Origin: Chloroflexia bacterium
Lineage (GTDB): Bacteria; Chloroflexota; Chloroflexia; Thermomicrobiales; UBA6265
DNA: 5,715 nucleotides
Direction: 5' to 3'
Assembly: GCA_013696525.1 (NCBI GenBank)
Contig: JACCYK010000507.1
Location: 1 to 5,715, forward strand
Shown: piece by piece, positions 1-5,370 of the stretch
Position numbering within the stretch: position 1 is the stretch's first letter
Layout of the letters: each line of letters begins with the position of its first letter
Translations under genes and position numbers: made by a program
Notes under the pieces: generated by a model
Seen by the model: only the letters and a program-made list of their open reading frames with translations
What the model was told of the DNA's origin: nothing
Database searches by the model: none

Positions 1-1
1 A

Positions 2-1759
2 CGCACCCGCGACAACCGGCGAGCGGCGTTCGCGACGCTCCTGCAACGGTTCCAACAGGAGTTGACCGAACAACGCGTCCTCGACCCCGCGTGTGGGAGT
101 GGCAATTTCCTGTATGTGGCGTTGACCAAATTGCTCGACCTCGAAAAGGAAGTGCTGGTCTACGGGGCGACGAACGGCCTGGCGCTTGGCTATCCGCTGG
201 TGTCGCCAACGCAGTTAGCCGGCTTGGAAGTCAACGAGTACGCCCGCGAGCTGGCCCAAGTGGCGATCTGGATCGGCTACCTGCAATGGCGGATCACGAA
301 CGGCTTCTCCGGGCTGCCTGACCCCATCCTAGAGCCGCTAGAGACGATCCGGCTCCAAGACGCCCTGCTAGACCGCAGCGACTCTGAACATCCCACGGAA
401 GCCGCCTGGCCCGCCGCCGACTACATCATCGGCAACCCCCCGTTCCTTGGCGGGAAGCGACTGAGGACTGAATTAAGCGATGACTATGTTGACGATTTGT
501 TCGCACTCTATGAGAACCGAGTTGCCCGAGAAGCAGATCTGGTGTCGTATTTCTTCGAGAGGGCCCGTGACGCCATTTCGATGAAGCAAGCGAGTCGAGC
601 AGGGTTATTGGCCACGCAGTCGATTCGTGCTGGCGCAAGCCGTCAAACACTCGAACGCATCAAGCATTCTGGTGAAATCTTTATGGCGTGGGACGATGAA
701 CCCTGGGTCCTCAATGGTGCCTCGGTTCGCATCTCAATTGTCGGATTTGACGACGGAAGCGAGCATGAAAGGAAGCTCGATGGAGCGGTTGTTGAGCGAA
801 TCAATTCCGACCTTACTGCCGATATAGATCTGACGAGAGCCGCCAGGCTCAATGAAAAACTCGGGATCTGCTATCAAGGCCCAATCAAGGTTGGGCCATT
901 TGAAATCTCAGCCGAGTTGGCAGATCGATGGATCAAGTTGCCTCCGAACCCCAATGGGCGATTGAACAACGAGATTGTCAAACCGTGGGCAAACGCTTCG
1001 GACATCACGGGGCGACCACGAGGGTTCTGGATCATTGACCTTGATCCGCGCATGGACATTGCGGAGGCTGCACTCTTCGAGGCACCCTTCGAATATGTCC
1101 GGGAACATGTGCGGCCGGATCGCCTCAAGAATCGAGACCGGCGATTTCAAGACTCCTGGTGGATACATGGACGATCACGAGCTGATATGCGAAAGGCGCT
1201 GAAAGGATCGTACAGATACATCTGTACCCCAAGAGTTTCAAAGTTCAGACTTTTTGCATGGCTGGACATCGAAACGCTCCCAGATACACGCTTGTACGTC
1301 TTTGCGAGAGCCGACGATTATTTCTTTGGCGTAATGCATTCTCGCGCTCATGAAATTTGGTCGTTGAGAATGGCGTCGCGGCATGGAGTCGGCAACGATC
1401 CTACGTACAACAACACCACCTGCTTCGAGACCTTTCCCCTCCCTTGGCCGCCCGGCGAAGAACCGTGGCGAGACGACCGCCTGCACGACATCGCCAACGC
1501 CGCCCGCGACCTCGACGACAAGCGCCGCGCCTGGCTCGACCCCGAGGGCGCCACCCCCGCCGAGCTCAAGAAACGCACCCTCACCAACCTCTACAACGCC
1601 CGCCCCGCCTGGCTCACCCAAGCCCACGCCACCCTCGACCGCGCCGTGTGGGTCGCCTACGACTGGCCCGACCCCGACCCGGAGTCGGTGCCGGAGGAGG
1701 TGATCTTGTCGCGGCTGTTGGAGCTGAACCAGACCAGGGGTATGCGCGGCCCGGGCTGA
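2..1759 (+). CDS. MmeI-like class I SAM-dependent DNA methyltransferase (partial, 5' end outside window)
   Basis: Likely transfers a methyl group from SAM to adenine in a specific DNA sequence, as part of a type IIG/MmeI-like restriction-modification or solitary modification enzyme. The frame is open to the left edge with no stop. The TTG at 62 is therefore not the start: the 20 codons before it read through into the SAM-binding motif. Visible motifs are DPACGSGNF (motif I, nt 83-109) and NPPF (motif IV catalytic loop, N6-adenine type, nt 434-445, followed by LGGKRLR). The middle section should hold the target-recognition domain. The family-typical block TCFETFPLP is at nt 1418-1444, and the C-terminus is helical (EEVILSRLLELNQTR). 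The family's N-terminal nuclease and helical domains, if present, lie outside the window, so restriction activity cannot be judged. Base composition changes sharply inside the gene: about 72% GC at 361-420, 47% at 481-540, 40% at 1201-1260, 82% at 1501-1560. The family assignment is confident; the recognition sequence is unknown. Confidence 0.9.
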   Translation, partial: RTRDNRRAAFATLLQRFQQELTEQRVLDPACGSGNFLYVALTKLLDLEKEVLVYGATNGLALGYPLVSPTQLAGLEVNEYARELAQVAIWIGYLQWRITNGFSGLPDPILEPLETIRLQDALLDRSDSEHPTEAAWPAADYIIGNPPFLGGKRLRTELSDDYVDDLFALYENRVAREADLVSYFFERARDAISMKQASRAGLLATQSIRAGASRQTLERIKHSGEIFMAWDDEPWVLNGASVRISIVGFDDGSEHERKLDGAVVERINSDLTADIDLTRAARLNEKLGICYQGPIKVGPFEISAELADRWIKLPPNPNGRLNNEIVKPWANASDITGRPRGFWIIDLDPRMDIAEAALFEAPFEYVREHVRPDRLKNRDRRFQDSWWIHGRSRADMRKALKGSYRYICTPRVSKFRLFAWLDIETLPDTRLYVFARADDYFFGVMHSRAHEIWSLRMASRHGVGNDPTYNNTTCFETFPLPWPPGEEPWRDDRLHDIANAARDLDDKRRAWLDPEGATPAELKKRTLTNLYNARPAWLTQAHATLDRAVWVAYDWPDPDPESVPEEVILSRLLELNQTRGMRGPG

Positions 1760-1821
1760 CATCGTTGCCGTCCACACTGACGCCGTATCGTTGTGGGCGG
1801 CTCACTGATCTCCTTGGCGGG

Positions 1822-2202
1822 CTAGAACATGCGCCGGACAAGCAGGATCGCGACGAGCGCGAGCCCAAGCCAGAGGACGACGATCACGCCGGCCGCAATC
1901 CGGGCCATGGGCCCGCTCACGCGGAGTTCCCGTGTTGCCTGTGTCTGGGCATCAGTCCAGACGCCAGCGGGGAGCAGCTTCACCACCAGTGCTACCCCCA
2001 ACGGAATGAGCAAGAGGTCGTCGAGATAGCCGAGGACGGGGATGGGATCCGGGATCAAGTCGATTGGGCTCAACGCATAGGCCACGACGCAGACGGCGAG
2101 CACGCGGGCGTACCAGGGCGTGCGGGGATCGCGATAGGCGTAGACCAACGCGTACACGAGGCCCTTCAACTGTCGCGCCCACTGCTTCCAACGCTCAATC
2201 AT
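1822..2202 (-). CDS. DUF1232 (YkvA-like) small membrane protein
   Basis: A 126-residue protein carrying the DUF1232 signature: a hydrophobic stretch followed by YALSPIDLIPDPIPVLGYLDD (about residues 42-62). Hydrophobic segments lie at about residues 31-48, 54-78 and 101-122, so it is probably an integral inner-membrane protein with two or three spans. The N-terminus is basic and amphipathic (MIERWKQWARQLKG). The family is widespread and its biochemical role is not established, so none is assigned. The ATG at 2202 gives a usual family N-terminus, but no clear Shine-Dalgarno sequence precedes it. It is the last minus-strand gene here and converges on the methyltransferase gene, with about 62 bp between the two stop codons and no obvious hairpin-plus-U-run terminator in that gap. 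The decayed hemE fragment ends only 24 bp upstream of its start. Confidence 0.88.
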   Translation of the reverse strand: MIERWKQWARQLKGLVYALVYAYRDPRTPWYARVLAVCVVAYALSPIDLIPDPIPVLGYLDDLLLIPLGVALVVKLLPAGVWTDAQTQATRELRVSGPMARIAAGVIVVLWLGLALVAILLVRRMF

Positions 2203-2226
2203 TGGCGCAGCGTAGCATTGGGCCCA

Positions 2227-2549
2227 CTATGCCGCCTTTCGCCAACCTTCCTCATGCACCAGCGCCGCCAGCCGGGTCAATTGGCCGGCGTCGGTGTCGG
2301 GGTGTGAATCTCGGGTCACAGGTTGAAGGCGTGCCCTGGCCGGCCGCCGGTCCGCCGCAACACGTCGCCGGCGCCAGCGGTGACCGCTTCCCGTGGCACA
2401 TGCATCAATGCCGGGTCCAGGGTGCCCTGGATGCCGCGCTCCCGGCCCAACCGCTCCCAACCGACATCGAGCGGCAGCCGCCTGTCGCCCAAGACCCGTC
2501 CGCTGCCACTGGGCCCAATCAGCCCCGTCAGGGCCACGGTGCCAACACT
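2227..2549 (-). pseudogene. hemE: Decayed 3' fragment of a second hemE (uroporphyrinogen decarboxylase)
   Basis: On the minus strand, nt 2543-2319 translate as GTVALTGLIG... to ...GRPGHAFNL. This aligns without gaps to residues 243-317 of the intact HemE in this window, with 50 of 75 positions identical by hand count (for example RGIQG-LDPAL and GRPGH-FNL). A TGA follows FNL directly, where the intact gene has GHGI. Homology resumes in another frame as HPDTDAGQLTRLAALVHEEG, matching residues 322-341, and ends at a TAG at 2227. The intervening DNA is 2 nt longer than in the intact gene, so a net frameshift accompanies the stop. The NLGHG block, which holds the catalytic-site His of UroD, is lost. 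Nothing resembling residues 1-240 of HemE lies upstream; similarity fades near 2549. It cannot make a working enzyme. Whether it came from local duplication or from an older second hemE is not settled. Confidence 0.88.
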
Positions 2550-2611
2550 GAGACCACGGCGGCTCAGCCCACGAACCCGCCGCGCGCTTCGTGCGCCCCT
2601 GCCTCCGGCGG

Positions 2612-2944
2612 CTATCCGTCCGCTCCCGGCGGCCGGTAGGTGATCGACGAGGCCTTGTTCAGGGCGGCGAGCGTCTCCTCAACCGTCAACAAGACCGTCG
2701 TCTGCACGGAGCTCAGAGCACCGCCGCCGCTGAGGGCGATCGCCGTGGCGGCCATTGAGACGTTGTCCGGTGCTTCCCACAAGTTGTAGCCATCGTGATC
2801 GCCAAAGGCATACCAGAACCCGTGAGACGTTCCCCCGACCGCCTCGATGTACTGCTTGGCCGCCGCTCGGCGGTCCTCGGGGTTCTGGACGAGCTTCGCC
2901 CACGTTGCCGGCGTGTAGCTGAACCGGGTCAGATAGAGCGGCAT
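2612..2944 (-). CDS. GYD-domain protein
   Basis: A 110-residue soluble protein with the GYD-family layout: MPLYLTRFSYTPATWAKL at the N-terminus, NPEDR at residues 21-25, an Ala-rich helix leading to EAVGG, then FWYAFGDHDGYNLWEAPD (residues 43-60, holding the family's Gly/Asp core), and an Ala-rich segment ending in a TTVLLTVEE strand. The length is normal for the family, whose members are compact ferredoxin-like-fold proteins without an established function. No signal peptide or membrane segment is visible. The ATG at 2944 is well supported by the strong purine-rich ribosome binding site just upstream. The gene lies 186 bp downstream of hemE and upstream of the decayed hemE fragment, so it sits between two copies of the hemE 3' end. 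That spacing and its own strong ribosome site suggest independent expression, but no clear promoter is seen. Confidence 0.85.
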   Translation of the reverse strand: MPLYLTRFSYTPATWAKLVQNPEDRRAAAKQYIEAVGGTSHGFWYAFGDHDGYNLWEAPDNVSMAATAIALSGGGALSSVQTTVLLTVEETLAALNKASSITYRPPGADG

Positions 2945-2948
2945 CGAG

Positions 2949-2958
2949 CCTCCTCCTT
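2949..2958 (-). promoter_or_regulatory. Strong Shine-Dalgarno site of the GYD gene
   Basis: On the minus strand this reads AAGGAGGAGG, ending 4 nt before the ATG at 2944 (the inner AGGAGG gives a 7-nt spacer). It is the longest match to the anti-Shine-Dalgarno sequence seen before any gene in the window. It fixes the start codon and suggests efficient translation. Confidence 0.8.
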
Positions 2959-3130
2959 CTGCCTAAACGTGTCGTCGCGCCAGATGACGGCCCATTACTG
3001 AAACGCTCCCAGTATGCGCCGCCGGCCCGCGTTTGGCTAGATGTGCCCGTGAGGTATTTCCTGGTCCGCCGCGCGTCTGTCCCCCACGAATCGAATCGAG
3101 AAGACCCCCTTAGCAGCTCAGAGACGGCGC
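2959..3130. other. Spacer between hemE and the GYD gene; no gene seen
   Basis: About 170 bp with no convincing reading frame. I see no intrinsic terminator for hemE (no GC hairpin followed by a T-run on the minus strand) and no confident sigma-70 promoter for the GYD gene. The repeat found in the other haem-gene spacers is absent here. Confidence 0.6.
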
Positions 3131-4171
3131 TCATGGCAACGGCCGGCTCCCGGCCTCATGCACCAGCCCCGCCAGCCGCGTCAACTGATCGGCGTCCGTC
3201 TCGGGATGGATGCCATGCCCCAGGTTGAAGATATGCCCCGGCCGGCCATCGGCCCGGCGCAGGACCTCTCGGGCGCCAGCCTCTACCGCCTCCCACGGGG
3301 CCAGCAGCAGCGCCGGGTCGAGGTTACCTTGGATGCCGCGGTCGTGGCCGACCCGCTTCCAGGCAGCATCGAGCGGCAGCCGCCAATCGACCGAGACCAG
3401 GTCACAGCCGCTGCGCCCGATCAGCTCCGTCAGCGCCACGGTGCCGGTGCTGAAATGGATCGTTGGCGCCATCCCCCGCAGGGCGGCGAAGATGCGTTTG
3501 GTGTAGGGCAACACGAACGCCTCGTACGACGGCGGATCGAGTAGACCGAGCCAGGAGTCAAAGAGCTGCACCGCGTCCGCCCCGGCCGCGATCTGCCCCC
3601 GCAGATAGCGGATGACGACCTCGGCCAGGGTGTCCATCAGCGAATGCCAGAGCACGGGATTCCCGTACATCATCGCCTTGGCGCGGGGAAATTCGCGTGA
3701 CGGCCGCCCCTCGATCAGGTAGCATGCCAGCGTGAACGGCGCCCCGGAGAACCCCAGCAGCGCCGCCCGCTCGCCAAGCGCCGGTTTCAACAGGCGAAGC
3801 GCCTCCAGGACGTAGGGCGTCCCCTCTTCCGCCTCCACGATGCGCAACCGCGCCACGTCGGCCGCGGTCCGGATCGGGTTGGCAATCACCGGCCCGACCG
3901 CCGGCTGGATCTCGAACGGGACGCCCATCCCGGTCAAGGGCAGCATGATGTCGGCGAACAGCACCGCCCCATCGACCCCGAAGCGCTCGACCGGCAGCAG
4001 CGTCGTCGCCGCCGCCAGCCCCGGCGTGGTCGCCATCGTCATGAAGCTGTAGCGTTCCCGCAGCGCCCGGTAGTCCGGCAGACACCGCCCCGCCTGCCGC
4101 ATAAACCAGACCGGCGTCGTATCCACCGATTCCAGGTTCGCCGCCGCCAGCAGCCGGGCGCGGCCGGTCAT
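3131..4171 (-). CDS. hemE: Uroporphyrinogen decarboxylase
   Basis: Cytoplasmic enzyme that removes four carboxyl groups from uroporphyrinogen III to give coproporphyrinogen III. From the ATG at 4171 the protein has 346 residues, the usual UroD size. The frame continues upstream to 4300, but that 43-residue extension (MLSAGCPLGV...) is unlike the family, whereas MTGRARLLAAANLESVDTTPVWFMRQAGR is a typical N-terminus. Conserved sites visible: FMRQAGR with Arg25 and Arg29 (substrate carboxylate binding), LFADIMLP with Asp74 (the essential Asp, Asp86 in the human enzyme), FSGAPFTLACYLIEG with Tyr151, DSWLG, RGIQGNLDP and NLGHGIHPETD with His319. All key residues are present, so it should be active. 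No strong ribosome site precedes 4171, and GTG codons a few triplets upstream are possible alternatives. It follows hemQ across a spacer occupied by a repeat element. A decayed copy of its 3' end lies about 600 bp downstream. Confidence 0.96.
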   Translation of the reverse strand: MTGRARLLAAANLESVDTTPVWFMRQAGRCLPDYRALRERYSFMTMATTPGLAAATTLLPVERFGVDGAVLFADIMLPLTGMGVPFEIQPAVGPVIANPIRTAADVARLRIVEAEEGTPYVLEALRLLKPALGERAALLGFSGAPFTLACYLIEGRPSREFPRAKAMMYGNPVLWHSLMDTLAEVVIRYLRGQIAAGADAVQLFDSWLGLLDPPSYEAFVLPYTKRIFAALRGMAPTIHFSTGTVALTELIGRSGCDLVSVDWRLPLDAAWKRVGHDRGIQGNLDPALLLAPWEAVEAGAREVLRRADGRPGHIFNLGHGIHPETDADQLTRLAGLVHEAGSRPLP

Positions 4172-4256
4172 CGTCGCCACCGTCACGAGCGCTGCCAGCG
4201 ATTGAGGAAAGCTCCGGAAATCACGGAGATGGCGCGGGCATCGGCGGGGCGCGTCC

Positions 4257-4320
4257 GCGGGCGCTGGAATAACGCCCAAAGGGCACCCGGCGCTGAGCAC
4301 CGAAAGGTCCTTTCAGGACT
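4257..4320 (-). repeat. Dispersed palindromic repeat, copy A (inverted, diverged)
   Basis: This copy faces opposite to the copies at 4396-4452 and 5271-5322. It starts GGCGCTGGAATAA at 4260, like the others, but the next few bases (ATTCC in the others) are replaced by a longer insert containing GCCCAAAGGGC, itself a small stem-loop. It then rejoins the consensus at GCGCTGAGCACCG and ends with the GTCCTTTCAGGAC palindrome. It lies about 85 bp upstream of the hemE start. Strand '-' only marks the opposite orientation to the other two copies. Confidence 0.75.
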
Positions 4321-4344
4321 ATGGATGCCGCGTTCAATATCACT

Positions 4345-4386
4345 ATTCGGAGGATATTTGGCCATTTGCACCTATGATTCGGAGGA
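4345..4386. repeat. Short direct repeat pair in the element core
   Basis: ATTCGGAGGA occurs at 4345-4354 and again at 4377-4386, a 32-bp period (about three helical turns). It could be chance, a remnant of duplication, or a paired protein-binding site. Confidence 0.4.
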
Positions 4387-4395
4387 ACGTTCGTA

Positions 4396-4452
4396 CTCAG
4401 TCCTGAAAGGACTTCTCCCGGTGCTCAGCGCGGAATTTATTCCAGCGCCCGC
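4396..4452 (+). repeat. Dispersed palindromic repeat, copy B
   Basis: Nearly identical to the copy at 5271-5322: 50 of 52 aligned bases match by hand, plus one 2-nt gap. It contains two stem-loops: AGTCCTGAAAGGACT (6-bp stem, GAA loop) and GCGCGGAATTTATTCCAGCGC (GGAA/TTCC stem, then GCGC/GCGC with one bulged base). It starts 27 bp beyond the hemQ stop, so on the hemQ transcript the hairpins fall just after the coding region. No T-run follows them, so this is not a standard intrinsic terminator. Confidence 0.8.
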
Positions 4453-4478
4453 CGCCACGATCGTCGCCATTGTACGCG

Positions 4479-5228
4479 CTAGACCCCAACCGCCGACCGG
4501 CTCGCGGCCAATGCCCGCAGCATCTCCTCGGCCGTGGCGCTAATGCAGGTGAAGATTGGGATGTCGGTCAGCGTATAGGCGCTGGAGGCCGAGCTTCGCA
4601 GCTCTTGCACCAGGTCGAGGAAATCGCCCGGCTCGTCGGTCTCGAAGGCAAGGACGAACTCGGGATCGTCCAGGCCGAACGAGTAGGTGGTGTTGATCTT
4701 GACCGACGAATAGGTGGCGCCGACCGCGATGTGCTGATTCATGATCTGCTGCCGCTCCGCCGGCGGCAGCGCGTACCACTCCCGCATCTTCGTCAGCGGG
4801 TAGACGAAGAGGTACTTGTGGTCGCCCGGGGCCAGGGTCAGGCGCGTGAACCGATCCTCGTTCGGTCCCGCGTATTTCTCCACGTAGGTGGAATGCTTGG
4901 TCATCGAGAGGTACGAGTAGGGCGTCGTCAGCCAGCCCGCCAGCGCCGTCCCCAGCACCTCGCTCGCCATCCGCTGGATGTCCGCCAAGTCGTGGCTGAC
5001 CTGCCAGACCATGAAATCGACGTCACCCCTGGTACCGACCGTCGAGTAGGTCCGAACCAAGTTTCGTTCCTGCCAATCGTGAACCAGATCCCGAAACTCC
5101 TCCGTCTGCCGCTCCCGTTCCCCCGCCTCCAGCCGCCGCCACTCCGCCGCCACCTTGAAGAAGGTGAATTTGACATATTGGCGCCACCCCGCTCGCGTGC
5201 GGGCGCCGTTCTGACCCTGAAGTCCCAT
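4479..5228 (-). CDS. hemQ: HemQ-type coprohaem decarboxylase (chlorite dismutase family)
   Basis: Probably catalyses peroxide-dependent oxidative decarboxylation of coprohaem III to haem b, the last step of the coproporphyrin-dependent pathway; cytoplasmic. The protein has 249 residues, normal for the family. The core reads as the chlorite-dismutase fold: FFKVAAEWRRL near the N-terminus, FMVWQVSHDL at 72-81, YPLTK with Tyr143 (position of the catalytic Tyr of HemQ), NQHIAVGATY with His166 (proximal haem ligand), TTYSFGLDDPEFVLAFETD, and YTLTDIPIFTC near the end. Where chlorite dismutases have their distal Arg, I read VKIN (Ile178 by my alignment), which argues against chlorite degradation. 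Start choice: an ATG at 5234 abuts GGAGG with almost no spacer, whereas the ATG at 5228 lies 7 nt after it, so 5228 is preferred. It sits between hemB and hemE, which supports a haem role. Confidence 0.92.
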   Translation of the reverse strand: MGLQGQNGARTRAGWRQYVKFTFFKVAAEWRRLEAGERERQTEEFRDLVHDWQERNLVRTYSTVGTRGDVDFMVWQVSHDLADIQRMASEVLGTALAGWLTTPYSYLSMTKHSTYVEKYAGPNEDRFTRLTLAPGDHKYLFVYPLTKMREWYALPPAERQQIMNQHIAVGATYSSVKINTTYSFGLDDPEFVLAFETDEPGDFLDLVQELRSSASSAYTLTDIPIFTCISATAEEMLRALAASRSAVGV

Positions 5229-5235
5229 CGACATT

Positions 5236-5240
5236 CCTCC
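5236..5240 (-). promoter_or_regulatory. Shine-Dalgarno site deciding the hemQ start
   Basis: On the minus strand GGAGG is followed by AATGTCGATG. The first ATG (5234) is only one base away, too close for normal initiation. The second (5228) has a 7-nt spacer and is taken as the start, shortening the protein by two residues compared with the longest frame. Confidence 0.7.
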
Positions 5241-5270
5241 GCCATTCCTATCCGCGGGCCAGACCGCGCT

Positions 5271-5322
5271 CTCAGTTCTGAAAGGACTTTTCGGTGCTCA
5301 GCGCGGAATTTATTCCAGCGCC
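5271..5322 (+). repeat. Dispersed palindromic repeat, copy C, in the hemB-hemQ spacer
   Basis: Same sequence family as the two arms at 4257-4452, and nearly identical to the 4396-4452 copy. It holds the pseudo-palindrome TTCTGAAAGGA (one G-T wobble in the stem) and GCGCGGAATTTATTCCAGCGC. It ends 48 bp beyond the hemB stop and lies 42 bp upstream of the hemQ start, in the same orientation relative to transcription as the copy downstream of hemQ. No inverted partner is seen near it, so it is a solitary unit. Confidence 0.8.
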
Positions 5323-5330
5323 TCGCCGGC

Positions 5331-5345
5331 GCATCATTTCGATGC
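5331..5345 (-). other. Small stem-loop after hemB
   Basis: GCATC-ATTTC-GATGC, a perfect 5-bp stem with a 5-nt loop, lies 25 bp beyond the hemB stop and just before the dispersed repeat. With that repeat the hemB-hemQ spacer could form up to three successive RNA hairpins. No T-run follows, so termination is not claimed. Confidence 0.4.
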
Positions 5346-5370
5346 TTGCACGGCACTCATGAATTGTGTA

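Larger units (their letters stand above)
4257..4452. mobile_element. MITE-like inverted-repeat element between hemQ and hemE
   Basis: The ends are a perfect 16-bp inverted repeat, GCGGGCGCTGGAATAA at 4257-4272 and its reverse complement at 4437-4452. Further inward, two more blocks pair: GCGCTGAGCACCG (4290-4302, with its complement near 4419-4431) and GTCCTTTCAGGACT (4307-4320, with its complement at 4399-4412). Between the arms lies a 78-bp core (4321-4398) at about 46% GC by hand count, in a roughly 70% GC region. The core codes for nothing recognisable and holds ATTCGGAGGA twice. A third arm-type copy lies in the hemB-hemQ spacer, so the sequence is dispersed. No clear target-site duplication was found at the ends. 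A non-autonomous transposon or a paired REP-like element are both possible; transcribed, the arms could also form one long hairpin. Confidence 0.6.

Noticed and set aside
1238..1777. Long minus-strand frame (179 codons) antisense to the methyltransferase gene
   Set aside because: It is a GC-rich shadow of the real gene. Its residues are low-complexity (Gly/Val/Ala rich) and match no family, whereas the plus strand has clear methyltransferase motifs.
1357..2307. Plus-strand frame of 316 codons running from the methyltransferase end through the DUF1232 region
   Set aside because: Arg/His/Pro-rich shadow translation that crosses two genes on opposite strands; no domain recognised.
2570..2593. 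CACGAA...TTCGTG inverted repeat after the GYD gene as a terminator
   Set aside because: Only a 6-bp stem with a 12-nt GC-rich loop and no T-run; too weak to call.
3086..3125. tRNA-like T-arm (TTCGATTCG on the minus strand) in the hemE-GYD spacer
   Set aside because: The flanking bases do not form a 5-bp T-stem, and no acceptor, D or anticodon arm can be drawn.
4172..4300. N-terminal extension of HemE to a start at 4300
   Set aside because: The 43 extra residues do not resemble UroD N-termini and overlap the repeat copy; the ATG at 4171 gives the standard length.
4170..4469. ATCGTCGCCA at both the hemE start (4170-4179) and near the hemQ end (4460-4469), as a target-site duplication of the element
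   Set aside because: The copies are not at the element's ends (one is about 80 bp away inside hemE), and a 10-bp match in GC-rich DNA may be chance.
4202..4543. Plus-strand frame of 113 codons over the inverted-repeat element
   Set aside because: It only translates the repeat arms (hence AEHRKVLS-type strings) and the hemQ end; no ribosome site or family resemblance.
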